From: Hysterangium stoloniferum
Taxonomy: Eukaryota > Basidiomycota > Agaricomycetes > Hysterangiales > Hysterangiaceae
Reading direction: 5' to 3'
NCBI GenBank assembly: GCA_015178975.1
Contig: WHVD01000187.1
Location: forward strand, 83,492-147,491
DNA: 64,000 nt
This document shows positions 41,991 through 52,813 of this stretch, piece by piece. Within the stretch, counting starts at the first letter, position 1; each line of letters begins with the position of its first letter. The translations under genes and the position numbers were made by a program. The notes beneath the pieces are model-generated. The model did no database searches. It saw only the letters and a program-made list of their open reading frames with translations, and had not been told where the DNA came from.

Positions 41991-43580
41991 CAGTAGGCAA
42001 CAAAACCCTTACAATGTTTTGTACTTTTCGAAAGACATGGCTATTCCTCCAGAAATAAATTCTGTAAAATGCCGAAAGTATTATGTAATATACTTCAACA
42101 TCATACCTTCCAGAAATGCACAGCCACAAGGCACCACATCCTTATTTGGTAAGTCCACATCACATGCAAACCAATAGCTCATTGTAAGGGTTTTGTTGCA
42201 CACATTTTTAAAGTTCAAAATAGGTCCTAGTCACATGACTTCATTTATAAAGTTCAACAAAGTCATGTGACCACTCTTCCTCAATGTATATAAGGTGAAA
42301 GCAACCAGTTGGAATCCCACAATCACCCTACTCACAATGAAAAAGCTCTCCTCCAGCCAAATCCAACATGTTCTTACTCTACTTGACTCTGGCATTTCTG
42401 GAGCTCAAATATGTTACCAAACTCATCTCAGCAGTGCCACCATCAGTTGTATTCACTCTGAGCATCACCCTGACCTCCCAAATGCTCTGGTGGCTGTCCT
42501 ACAAAGCTTACCATAGCCAATATTGCCTATACTAGAAGAATAATTTGCATGGGGAAGGTTGATAATGCCACACAGGCAACCAAGAAACTTATAGACATCA
42601 TCAACACTCCTATTACTTCACAAACAGTGCATTGTCACCTCAAAACCATAGGCATTAGGGCTGTGGTAAAGAGAAAAAGGCCACTTCTCAAACCTCATCA
42701 TCAGAAATCTCAATTGGAGTTTGCAGAAAGGTATTTGGAATGGACCCTGGAGGACTGGAAGAGGGTCATATGGTCTGATGAGACTAAGATTAATAGGCTG
42801 GAATCAGATGGAAGGAAATATGTGTGGAAAAATGTGGGTGAGGGGTTAAATGATAGGTTAGTAGAGGGAACAGTCAAGTTTGGAGGAGGAAACCTGATGA
42901 TGTGGGGATGCATGGGCTGGGATGGGGTTGGGTTTGCAACCAAAATTGATGGGAGGATGGATGCTGAGCTTTATGTGGAGATCCTGGATGATGAACTCCA
43001 GCAAACCCTCAAATATTACAACAAAACAGTGGCTGACATTGTATTTCAACAAGACAATGACCCCAAACACACCAGCAAAAAGGCCCAGAAATGGTTCACT
43101 GACCATGATGTTACAGTCCTCAAGTGGCCTGCACAATCTCCTGACATGAATCTTATTGAACATCTGTGGAATCATGTCAAAAAGAAGCTGGGGAGTATGA
43201 ACAGCCTGTTCATGAACTGTGGGAGAGGGGCAGAAGGTGTGGGAAGAGATTCCAAAGGAGGAGTGTCAGAAGCTTATTGGGAGTATGCCTAGAAGACTTG
43301 CAGCAGTGATTAGAGCAAAGGGGGGCCATACTAAATACTAATTTCTTGTAATAATAGTCTCAAAATAGTGTGCAACAAAACCCTTACGATGAGCTATTGG
43401 TTTGTGTGTGATGTGGACTTACCAAATAAGGACATGGTGCCTTGTGGCTGTGCATTTCTGGAAGGTATGATGTTGAAGTATATTACATAATATTTTCAGC
43501 AATTTACAGAATTTATTTCTGTAGGAATAGCCATGTCTTTCAAAAAGTGCAAAACATTGTAAGGGTTTTGTTGCCTACTG
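41991..43580 (+). mobile_element. Tc1-type transposon family A (copy 2), 1590 bp
   Basis: Same ends as copy 1, TA at 41989-41990 and 43581-43582. The target is the GGACATAACTGG of the chromoviral protease (VLGHNWL), which is restored when the element and one TA are removed. Confidence 0.94.
42295..43342 (+). pseudogene. DD34E transposase, Tc1-A copy 2
   Basis: The N-terminal part (SSSQIQHVLTLLDSGIS) breaks near 42516 where a few bases differ from copy 1. The 247-codon frame from 42549 carries GKVDNATQATKKLIDI, RVIWSDETKINRLESDGRKY (first Asp), GGNLMMWGCMGWDGVGFATK, FQQDNDPKHTS (second Asp) and NLIEHLWNH (Glu). The frame shifts near 43190 and the true end GGHTKY is at 43325-43342. Close to intact; all three catalytic residues are present. 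Confidence 0.9.
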
Positions 43581-45170
43581 TAACTGGCTTACCTGATGCA
43601 ATCTGTTGATTGACTGGGTAGAAAACAGTATAACCTTCTGGACACCTGTGGTGTCTGAGATAACTGTACCCAACACAGCCTCCACAGCACCCATGGCCTT
43701 CCTAGCATCTGTGGCCTCAGTGGCCCCTGTGATCCCTATGGCACTCATGGCTTCTCCAAAACCCATGGAACCTCCATCTATTTCTCTTATTAATGCTGCA
43801 GCATTTATTAGGGCAACAAAAATGGATGGATCCCAGGTGTTCACTATCAATTTGAAAATTGATGAAGCAACTGGTTGTTTTTCAACTCCAGCATCTGAGC
43901 AAACCACTGATCTAGAATGTGTCCTGGAGAAATATCATGATTTCGCAGATGTTTTCAGTAAGCAAAAAGCTGACTGGCTTCTGCCCCACAGAGAGTATGA
44001 CTTAAAAATCTACCTCAATGAAGGTGCCCAGCCACCCCTTGGACATATTTACCCACTTTCCTCCACAGAACTTCTGCAATCTGGGAGTTCCTGGATGAAT
44101 ATTTATCCATAGGTTTTATCAGACCCTCAAAGTCTCCTTTTGGAGCACCTGTTCTGTTTGTCAAGAAAAAGGATGGATCCCTCAAACTATGTGTTGATTT
44201 CAGAGGACTCAATGCTGTCACCAAAAAGGATAAGTATCCACTCCCACTTATATCTGACCTGCGTGATGCCCCACAGAATGTCCAGATTTATATGAAAATA
44301 GACCCTAAACACACCTACCATTTGGTCTGGATCTCTGCAGGAGACGAGTGGAAAACCACTTTCAGAACCCGTTATAGGGCCTTTGAGTGGTTGGTGATGC
44401 CCTTTGGACTCACCAATGCTCTGTCTGTTTTTCAATGTTTTATTAATGATATTTCTCTGACATGCTTGATGTATGTGTCATTGTTTACTTGGATGACATT
44501 CTTATCTACTCTGAGGACCCACAGTACATAACAAACAAGTCCATGAAGTTCTCCAGAGACTCAGACAACATGGTTTATTCAGAATGGTAAAAAATGTACT
44601 TTTGACACAGACTCCATGGAATATCTAGGTTTCATAATGGGACCTGGTGGATTCCGCATGGATGAAGCCAAAGTACAAGTCATCAAAGATTGGCCAGAAC
44701 CAAAGACATACAGTCTTTCCTCAGCTTTACCAATTTTTACTGACAGTTTATCTGGGGGTATTCTGAAAGCACGGTCCCCCTTACTTGTCTTACATGCAAG
44801 GATACTCCATGGAATTTTAATGATAAGTGTCAAAAAGCTTTTAATCTTTAAAAGATTCTTTTTCTTCAGCTCCAATTCTGTCACATTGGAAACCAGACTT
44901 TCTGCTCATTGTTGAAACAGATGCCTCAGACAATGCACTTGGAGCCATTCTGTCTATCCAGGACTCCAACGGAGAAGTTCACCCTGTGGCTTTTCTGTCC
45001 CAGACTTTCACCAGAGCAGAGCTCAATTATGACATTCATGCCAAGGAACTCCTAGCAATTTTTTCAGCTTTCAAAACATGGTGACACTATTTGGAAGGCT
45101 CGGGAATTCTGATTGACATTGTAAGAGATCATAAGAACCTGGAATACATGCTTTTCTTTGGTTTAGCAAA

Positions 45171-45590
45171 TAAAATTGAGTTCACAGATGAACTAACTTC
45201 CACATTGGATGGTGATTGCACAGATAAACATGGATTATCAATTGCCAATGAGCTCATGCACTTGCATTTTAGCACCAAGCTTCAATGCTTGTCTCCAGGG
45301 CATTGAGGATGGATATCCACACATATTTGGCTTTCCTGGCAGCATGAGATGTTAGAATATGAATAATCATCAATAAGAATGACCTCATACCTTTTATTGA
45401 TCACCATGCTGACCAAATAACCCCTCTCATCTTGATCCTCACCACCTTTATCATTCAAGGCACACTGTCTGCCTTCTTTGCCATTTTAATTGGCCTCATC
45501 AAAAGCATGTCTCACAGGAAGCTTATGACCGTGGCAAGATTTATGTCATGAAGGCTGTACATCATGTTAAGATGTGTGCAGAGCTTAGCA
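45171..45590. other. Unassigned coding-like stretch
   Basis: Frames encode TDELTSTLDGDCTDKHGLS and NELMHLHFSTKLQCLSPGH, then broken pieces with DHHADQ-like and YDRGKIYVMKA-like content. Probably part of another element; not identified. Confidence 0.35.
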
Positions 45591-45593
45591 AAG

Positions 45594-45850
45594 GGTTTCC
45601 GGAGAATCCCACAGATAATCCAGTAGGACTTGGCTTCAGCTTATAGGCTACACCCTCTTGATATTATAGCATCCAATTTCAAACAGGCGGACAAGAAACC
45701 CAGGGAGTCCCAGTGTAGTTGATAGGTCAAGATATCAGTTGGGAAGCCCATGGGCTCTGATGAGGTTGATAGCAAGCATTGTGATATGAGAGGTGGGGAT
45801 GGAGCAGGGACCAGTCAGAAAGCCCACAGGCTCTGATGAGGTTGATAGTG
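45594..45850 (-). repeat. Family B-like LTR fragment
   Basis: Reverse copy of the LTR end: TAGGACTTGGCTTCAGCTTA, TAGGCTACACCCTC, CAATTTCAAACAGGCGGACA, and GGGAGTCC. Diverged and truncated at both sides. Confidence 0.75.
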
Positions 45851-46107
45851 TTGTGAGATGGGGATGTGTGATGTATCTAGTATATCTTCATGAATTTACC
45901 CTTAATTTTCCAGGATTTATTTCTATTTATTTTATTCTGTTTTATTTTATTTATTATTCAAAGAATATGGGTATTTCCTTTTAACTTTGCATACTCAAGG
46001 CTTCAAATGATGTCACATTATGTAATCTAAGCCTAGAGCAGTTGAAATATAATTATAATAAAGCCGGGTTATCTAATTTTGGGCAGCCAGGTTTTTATTA
46101 CATTATA

Positions 46108-47692
46108 CAGTGACTCAAAAAACCCTTCGCATGTTTCACCCTTCAGACTTATATCCCTGATAACTCAAAGAATAAAAATGCAAGAATATCAAGAATATTT
46201 GTGAATATGCACTATCATATTTAGATTATGGAGGTATGATTCCATTACATACACTCCAAATATGGAAATATTACAAATATCATACAAGAGACTCATGTGA
46301 AGGGTTTTTTTGCTGGCAACTTTGATGACTGTAATGCTTACAGTCATGTGACCTTGTTGATTGTTTACCTCCAATTGGGTCATATTAACAAAATCATGTG
46401 ATGTCACATGACCATGTTGTACTGGAGTATAAATATATGGTCTTTAGCAACCAGCAATGCTCCAATTCCCAAAATGCACACTTTGACACTTGCCAGCCAG
46501 AATCATATCCTCTCATTGCTTGATGTTAGCCATTCAGCTAGCCACATTGCAGCTTTTACTGGTCATAGCATTTTCACAGTCTCTAAGCTTCACTCTAAGC
46601 ATTGTTCTCATCTCTCTAAGTCCATTGGTGGTCATCCCTCAAAGCTTTCTCCTACCAACATTCATTATGCACAGCACCTCATCAGCTCTGGGAAGGCTGA
46701 CACTGCTGTTGATGTGGCCAAAGCTCTTAGGAGTGTCACCAACCAGTTCATCTGCACCCAAACTGTGTACAATAGTCTTAATATGGTTAGGAATGTCTCA
46801 ATAACCCTTCTAATGTTTGGTACTTCAGATTTACATCCCTGATAACTCAGAGAATAAAAATGCAAAAATATCAAAGATATTTGTGAATATGCTCTATCAT
46901 ATCTATATTATGGAAATACAGTGCCATTACATAAGCTCCAAATATGAAAATACTACAAATATGTATATATAGGAGACTTATTGGAAGGGATTTTTTGTGA
47001 GGTTTGGAGAAGGATTTGTGATGTTATGGGCTACATGCTGTGGGAAGGACCTGGGTATTCTTTCAAGATAGATGAGAGGATGGATGGGGACCTTTATCTT
47101 AAGATTATAGAGATGGACCTTCAAGCCAGCTTCAGCTATTATAGAAAATATGTGGGTGATGTCATCTTTCAGCAAGATCATGACCTTGAACATACCTGCA
47201 AGAAGGCCCAGACTTGGTTTCAAGATAATGATTTCAATGTTCTCACATGGCCAGCACAGTATCCAGACCTCAACCCCATCGAACACTTGTGGGACTATGA
47301 AAAGAGGAGGCTAAGGGATACTGGTGTTGTGGGAGAGGGTGGAGGAGGAGTGGAACAAGATTGATGCAGAGGTGTGTCAGAATTTGATTGAGAGTATGCC
47401 TAGGAGGGTTGTAGCTGTGTTGAAGGCAAAGGGTGGCTATACTAAGTACTAAATATAAGTAGTTTTGTGGGTCAGAGTGGTCAGCAAAAAAACCCTTCAC
47501 ATGACCCTCTTGTATATAAATATTTGTAATATTTCCATATTTGGAGTTTATGTAATGGCATCATACTTCCATATTCTAGATATGATAGAGAATATTCACA
47601 AATATCTTTGATATTTTTGCATTTTTATTCTTTGAGTTATCAGGGATATAAGTCTGAAGGGTGAAACATGTGAAGGGTTTTTTGAGTCACTG
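46108..47692 (+). mobile_element. Tc1-type transposon family B (copy 2), 1585 bp
   Basis: CAGTGACTCAAAAAACCCTT and inverse, TA at 46106-46107 and 47693-47694. TIRs about 205 bp, each with an inner inverted copy (CATGTGAAGGGTTTTTT near 46293; AAAAAACCCTTCACATG near 47487). The terminal bases CCTTCGCATGTTTCACCC differ from copy 1 (CCTTCCAATGTTTGGTAC), so the two copies have diverged TIRs but the same internal structure. Confidence 0.93.
46457..47451 (+). pseudogene. Tc1-B transposase, copy 2, core replaced by TIR copy
   Basis: Helix-turn-helix part SQNHILSLLDVSHSASHIA, GGHPSKLSPTNIHYAQHL, NSLNMVRN. A TIR-like segment (46793-46995) follows, then a frame with GYMLWEGPGYSFKIDERMDG, FQQDHDLEHTCKKAQTWF (second Asp), YPDLNPIEHLWDY (Glu), and, after a frame change, IESMPRRVVAVLKAKGGYTKY. 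The first catalytic Asp block (WSDETK in relatives) is absent, so it is inactive, but the second half is otherwise open. Confidence 0.87.
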
Positions 47693-48150
47693 TATTGCTA
47701 GATATATGCGCATTATTATTGCGCAATCACGTGACATCACGTGACAACGACGTGATGACATGGTCACAAATCATTGCGAATAGTTTTTGCAGCTGCCCAG
47801 CTGGGTTTATTTCTGTTTCGGCCACCTGGCCTAATTTTCTTCCACTTTTGGCCATCCCGGACTTCTTTTCTGACTTGACCGGCTCGGATCTTCAAGTCAG
47901 GTGAGGAGTATGATATCATAGTGGAATTATGGAAACTTCTTAGAAGCTTCTAAAAGTTTCCTAATTAGTTATTTAGATATTATTAAGCAGAACTCTCTAC
48001 ATGTATAAAAGGAGGCCTAAATCTTGAATAAAATCAACTTTACTTTACTACTATCAACAGCACCAGCTCATAAGGTTATGTAATCAAAATAGCCTTAGTC
48101 TGATATACTAACTGCAAGCACCTACACTTTCAGAATCTTGAACTCTTTGT

Positions 48151-48930
48151 CAGAACTGTTGAACTTTGAAAAAAAGACGTCATGTACCTGAATATGTTCC
48201 GGGACCCTTGCCTGATGCACCCGTGCCAGAGATAGACGCGTCATACATGGACCATGGACTCGCGTGGCCCAGATGGAAGAGGGATTTGGTTAGCCCGAGG
48301 AGAGGGTGAGGGGGTCAGACATGGTGATGAAGAGTCGGAATGGGAGGATAGTTTCACACGGGCAGAACGATTGCTAGGATGTGCGCTCGAATGGAGGGTA
48401 CATTGCAGATGATCGTGCCTGACGTCATGGTCAAGGAGATGGAGGGTCCCCACAGCGGTAGTTTCCTCTTTGCGCTGTTTTAGACAGTGTGCAGTGTCTT
48501 CATATCCTGCTATGATGTATGTCCCAATTGAACCTGAGTGCAGAGACAGACATAGATACCCGCCAGTTTTGTTAAGCACGTGCACTAGACTACGACCGCG
48601 ATTTGCAGGGCGACTTTCCTTGCTAGGTGGCGTATTTGTCCACGGTGTTTCCAACCCATCCATATTCTTCCAACACTGAGATGCAACATGAGTGGGATAC
48701 GAGTACTGTTCCCGTGAAGAGAGTGGCAATCATACATAGCAGGGACTGAGAAGCACTTGTGAGATGTGCAGAATATGGGAAACTATCGGGACGGTGGTCA
48801 AGCACAGCCAACAGAATTGAGGTGTAGGATGACAGATAAGACTGGAACTGGGGAAGAAAATAGCACGCTGAAATGCAGAACATGCCAACGGTGGGGTCAT
48901 GGTTGAGTATGGGTCAGGATGTGGATGGTA
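48151..48930. other. Unassigned region with a 162-codon reverse frame
   Basis: The reverse frame 48729-48241 has no recognised domain and unremarkable composition. It may be chance or a piece of a spliced gene. Confidence 0.3.
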
Positions 48931-48938
48931 GCACTCAC

Positions 48939-49033
48939 GCCTTGGTAGCTCAATTGGTAGAGCGTCAGACTCTTACGGTCCCTCTGACTGGGTAAGAGTC
49001 TTGAGGTTGCGGGTTTGATTCCCGTCTGAGGCA
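48939..49033 (+). tRNA. tRNA-Lys(CUU)-like, intron-containing, degenerate (copy 1)
   Basis: Acceptor GCCTTGG pairs with CTGAGGC (two G-U) followed by A. The D arm GCTC...GAGC and T stem GCGGG/CCCGT are present. The anticodon region TCAGACTCTTA has CTT at 48972-48974. The following intron of about 22 nt contains GTAAGAG, complementary to CTCTTAC, which is the anticodon-intron helix of nuclear pre-tRNAs. Defects: T loop TTTGATT instead of TTCGANN, and the 3' anticodon stem reads TCTTG rather than TCTGA. It is probably a pseudogene or the head of a tRNA-derived repeat. Confidence 0.7.
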
Positions 49034-49359
49034 ATACTTTTCTCCAATTAAATCACAGACTCCTTCCTACATATATCTCTTTTTCCAAGCGCATGTCATA
49101 TTTTTAAGAATCATGGAACTAGCCATTAAGTCCCAAAATGAATATGCAGAACTATGTAGAAGTTCAAACTTTCATCCCAAGATATATTGACTTAGCCTGA
49201 TGACTTTGTCCTTTTGTCACTGTAAATACTACTACAACAGTAAGATGTAGTCCGACAAATAAGTCTAGAATGGGGGACAGATAGTAGATTCAAAGGCAGA
49301 ACGTAACACCGGAGGTGTCACGGTTCAATATATATTACAATGTGGATGTAATAAGTCAT

Positions 49360-49452
49360 GCCTTGGTAGCTCAGTGGTAGAGCATCAGACTCTTACAGTC
49401 CCTCTGACCGGGTAAGTGTCTAAGGTTGCGGGTTCGAATCCCGTCCGACGCA
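49360..49452 (+). tRNA. tRNA-Lys(CUU)-like, intron-containing, degenerate (copy 2)
   Basis: Same architecture as copy 1, with a proper T loop (GGTTCGAATCCC) and D arm (GCTCAGTGGTAGAGC). The intron again carries GTAAG complementary to the anticodon loop. Defects: one acceptor mismatch (third pair C-C) and the 3' anticodon stem reads TCTAA, one base short of TCTGAA. Confidence 0.7.
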
Positions 49453-49673
49453 ATGTTTTTATCCCATTAAATCACGGACTACTTCCTACATATATTTCTT
49501 TTTTACATGCATATGAAATATTTTTGAGAATTATGGAACTGGCCATTAAGTACCAAACTTGCATATTCAGGCCATAGTCTGAAAGGAAGGCTGATTGCAT
49601 AATCACATGTGATATCTATCATGATGCATGGGGAGGCCGATGTTTCGGGTCTGAGTACTTCTGCAGACAATAG

Positions 49674-49991
49674 TGTTGGAATGTATACATGAACAATGGA
49701 TTCGACGAACGATATCTATTTTTAGAACACGCGATCGTGGATACACGAAATGACACGTCATCCCCTTGTTCCACATATGGTCATCATTCACTGCACGGTA
49801 TTTAAACTATGTAGTCAAACTATCTACACCTCAGTCCGTTATACCCTAATACAAGACTGAGGTGAGTTTGCTCTAAATAACGTCCCTTATTGCTGTATTG
49901 ACAATATGTGTTAGATAAATATTAGGTACATACACTCAGTCCGTTATACCCTAATACGAGACTGAGATAAATATTAGTTGCAATTTTAACA
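49674..49991 (+). mobile_element. Copia-type solo LTR (family G copy 2), TSD AATAG
   Basis: 318 bp, TGTTGGAATGTATAC to GCAATTTTAACA, flanked by AATAG (49669-49673 and 49992-49996). It contains GGTATTTAAACTATG as a probable TATA region and two copies of CTCAGTCCGTTATACCC...GAGACTGAG (about 49832-49862 and 49937-49967). Confidence 0.9.
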
Positions 49992-49996
49992 AATAG

Positions 49997-50700
49997 GATC
50001 TGGGGTATCAGAACAACTGCATCATTTGAGGATTCAATGTACATTCTAGGGGGGGGTCACAACACTCTGCGGGAATACTTTGGTGTGCAGCAGAATATTA
50101 CATATCCTCGACAAGAGCCACACTAGCGACAGCCGTGCTTGCTGAATTCCATAACAATATATGTCTATGTAGCTACAATTCTACCTGAATCCTATCATTA
50201 TTATTCTTTTGAATTCTGGAGATTTTACAGTAACTTGTACATTGCTTACCTTTGGTGGGACAGGAACAAATGAAGATTAGCGTTCCCCCACACAGGCGGT
50301 TGGATGCTGGATGTGACTTGAGGCTCTCGTTTGAAGGGAAACAATAAGGCTGTCAATCTGCAGAGCCAGTATGAGGCTTTGGTTAACACGAGGAGGGACC
50401 AGGTTTATTCAAAAGTTCCAAAGTGATATACATAGTGGTGTCCAAATTGCACCTGGTATCCTTGTTTTAGCTCTCATCTTTTAGCCGAGTTCATAGACTT
50501 CACTACAGTTCCTGCGTGATGTTCGGCAAGTAAAGGAATCCATTGCATCGCTACCATTCTTTCATCCAACCTGCCAGAGGATCAGGCCGTGCTCAAGCCA
50601 AAGAACGAATGAGCCAGAGTTCCAGCAGACTGAGAGGTTGAGTGCTGGGAACAGTCCAAAGCATTGCAGCAAGGTTGAGGACACATGAATTGGAGGAGTC
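49997..50700. other. No feature recognised
   Basis: Contains a G8 run near 50052 and short frames only. Confidence 0.3.
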
Positions 50701-51010
50701 AATGTAGAATAAGATCCACATCATAACACATGTTGCACCACGACACCACCGTTGTTACATTCTGCCTTTGAATCTGCTATCTTTTCCCCCATCCCAGACT
50801 TATTTGTCATACTACACCTTGACTTTGATGTACTAGTATTTGCAGTGAGAAAAGGATAAAGTCATAAGGTTAAGGCAATATATCTTGGGATGCAAACTTT
50901 TAACTTCTATATAGTTCTGCATATGCATGTTTGGTAATGGCTTGTTCCATAATTCTTAAAAATATTTCATGTGCTTGGAAAAAAAGATATATGTAGGAAG
51001 GGAGCCCATG
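50700..51010 (-). repeat. Inverted third copy of the tRNA-associated repeat, without tRNA head
   Basis: Reverse complement matches the downstream block of 49034-49330 (TCCTACATATATC, AAGAATTATGGAAC, ATGCATATGCAGAAC, ATCCCAAGATATATTG, GACAAATAAGTCTGG, GATTCAAAGGCAGAA) and extends to GGTGGTGTC. The position where the tRNA would stand is occupied by unrelated sequence. Confidence 0.75.
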
Positions 51011-51143
51011 ATTTTGAAAAAATACGGTGCAGATGTATATCGGGACATGGTGGACACAAGCAAAGAGTGTGAGTATTACTAAGCAGCTATACAGTAGTTA
51101 CTTATCTATTTACAAAAGAATGCAAGATTACTAATTATATATA

Positions 51144-51608
51144 CAGTGACTCTCAAAACCATTTCAATGTTTGACATTTGCATATTGGCAGACTACTACC
51201 AGGGGAGATAAAATAACAAATAATCTCAAACAAATATAGTATATAGCTAAACATGTGTAGAATCAGTGTCTAAAACATTATTATGTAATATCCATTTTTG
51301 GGTATACTAAAAATAACTTATTCAGGCCTGCTCAGTGAAAAGGTTGTGATGCTGATGATTATGATGCAATATATGCTATATTAACTGGCCAAATCACATG
51401 ATTTTGTTGATTGTATTCAACATGGCCATGTGACCTGTTGATTTATACTCAATTCTGAATTCCTAGCTCTTTTTATTACCAGAAATCCATCATGCACTCC
51501 ATCACACCTGATCAGCAACAATACATTATCTCCCAGCTTGAAGATGGCCATTCCACTCCATACATTGCCTCAATAACTGGTATTTGCATTAGTACTATCT
51601 TGTCAAGG
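51144..51608 (+). mobile_element. Tc1-type transposon family C, 5' part only
   Basis: Starts CAGTGACTCTCAAAACCATTTC after TA. A transposase start at 51492 (MHSITPDQQQYIISQLEDG, TPYIASITGICISTI) resembles the helix-turn-helix of families A and B. It is cut at about 51608 by a reverse LTR B fragment. Confidence 0.75.
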
Positions 51609-51808
51609 GTGCGTACATGGAGGGTTCCCGGAGCAACCTGTGGGAAATCTGGTAGGACTTGGCTTCAGCTTATAGGCTGCACCCTGGCGAGATCGTGTTG
51701 TCAAATTTCAAACAGGCAGATGGGAATCCTGGGGAGTCTGGGCAGGGTTCGTGGGTCGAGAGGTCAGGGAGTCAAGATATGTAGATAGGTTGGAGGTTGA
51801 GTGATATA
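51609..51808 (-). repeat. Family B-like LTR fragment
   Basis: Reverse LTR end with GGTAGGACTTGGCTTCAGCT, TATAGGCTGCACCCTGGCGAG and GGGGAGTCTGGGCAGGG. Cut on the right by the MITE at 51809. Confidence 0.78.
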
Positions 51809-52235
51809 GGAGGATAACCCAAGACTTTAAAATTTATTTATCCACTAAAGTATATATATTTATATTGTTTGTTGTAAAATTAATATTTAATCAAATTCAG
51901 CTTATCAGATAATATTCTGGAGAATAAGGAAATATTAATATTTATCTTGTATCTGACAAAAGTTAGTCAAACAAACATATATAGATTATCCTTTTGGGGA
52001 TAAATTCCACAACATGGATTGGTTGGCCAGATAGTTCTGGTTAACTATAATGTTTGTAGACATTTTAAAAGTCATGGAGATACTAGAGAATGTATTTTAT
52101 CCCAAAGATTAGGTAACAACCCAGATAATCTTGTATAACCATGACATTTGTGCATATTTCAAGGGAGTGTACAAGTCTTAAAGATGAAGTTTTGGGTTAA
52201 TGAAATATAAATCCCTAAAACAAGTAATCATAGCC
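51809..52235 (+). mobile_element. GGAGGAT MITE, left part (copy 1)
   Basis: Aligns with 60070-60688 from GGAGGATAACCCAAGACTTT through TATATATTTATATTG and TTAATATTTATC. Similarity ends exactly where the family C 5' LTR begins (52236), so family C inserted into this MITE. Confidence 0.82.
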
Positions 52236-52779
52236 TGTTACAACCTGTTCCCGGATGTTTCAATATCTGACTTCCGATCTCCAACTATGGAACTTCATAG
52301 TTACCGTATCTTCCACATTCTTCCCTTGTTCCACATTTGGTAATTTGTCCATTGACAAGTATTCACTTGTTTGTCTATTATATTCCCATTTCAGAATATT
52401 GTCTCCCCAATATGTCTTTTTGTATTTCCGTTTTAGAAATACTCCTATTTCTGTCTTATTATTGTCTTAGTTTGTAGTACAGTAACGAGAAGACTTATAT
52501 TAGTTTCCGCAAATTTGTATTTTACCTCAGGTCTGATATCAACTTAGTTTCTTATTCCCTCTTCCATCTTTCTGTATGCTCAATATTTGGAACTCTTTGG
52601 AACTCTGAATATCTGTATCTTCCATTGTAAGTCTCACCTCTGAAATTAAGGACTTTGAGTGTTTGCGTAGAGGTGCAGCACATAAGCTGAAGCCAATGTC
52701 CTGACCCTATCCGATAGTTTCTGACTTTCCGGTGACTTTCTGATAGTTCCAGAATAAGTTTGCAACATGGCACTTAACA
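52236..52779 (+). repeat. Family C 5' LTR
   Basis: TGTTACAACCTGTTCCCGG to GGCACTTAACA, followed by GTATATCAGATCTCAACTCTGCA, the counterpart of the family B primer-site region. Confidence 0.8.
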
Positions 52780-52813
52780 GTATATCAGATCTCAACTCTG
52801 CAACTCACTCATC

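Larger units (their letters stand above)
41877..45170 (+). pseudogene. Chromoviral pol relic (family B type): protease, RT, RNase H
   Basis: Protease part [15 protein letters not shown] and VILGH up to 41990, interrupted by Tc1-A, then WL at 43585 and the spacer with [42 protein letters not shown] (43939-44000), [54 protein letters not shown] and the palm region with [11 protein letters not shown] in a shifted frame near 44500. RNase H: PILSHWKPDFLLIVETDAS, AELNYDIHAKELLAIFSAF to VRDHKNLEYM. Many frame changes and stops. It is more complete in RT than the other two chromoviral copies. Confidence 0.85.
45867..48150 (+). mobile_element. Family E LTR (copy 2) split by Tc1-B
   Basis: Starts TGTGATGTATCTAG and aligns with 14146-14880. 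It is interrupted at a TA by the Tc1-B element (46108-47692). The right half runs from TATATGCGCATTATT through TATAAAAGGAGGCCTAAATC to CTTGAACTCTTTG, where similarity ends. Confidence 0.82.
48890..49600 (+). repeat. 421-bp tandem duplication carrying the tRNA-Lys-like sequence
   Basis: The tRNA starts at 48939 and 49360 are 421 bp apart. Upstream (GTGGATG...CATGCC) and downstream blocks (AAATCACGGACTACTTCCTACATATAT, GAATTATGGAACTGGCCATTAAG) are repeated with them. A third, headless copy lies inverted at about 50700-51010. Confidence 0.78.

Noticed and set aside
45171-45590. Assignment to a known DNA transposon
   Set aside because: Coding-like pieces are visible, but no catalytic motif or terminus could be identified.
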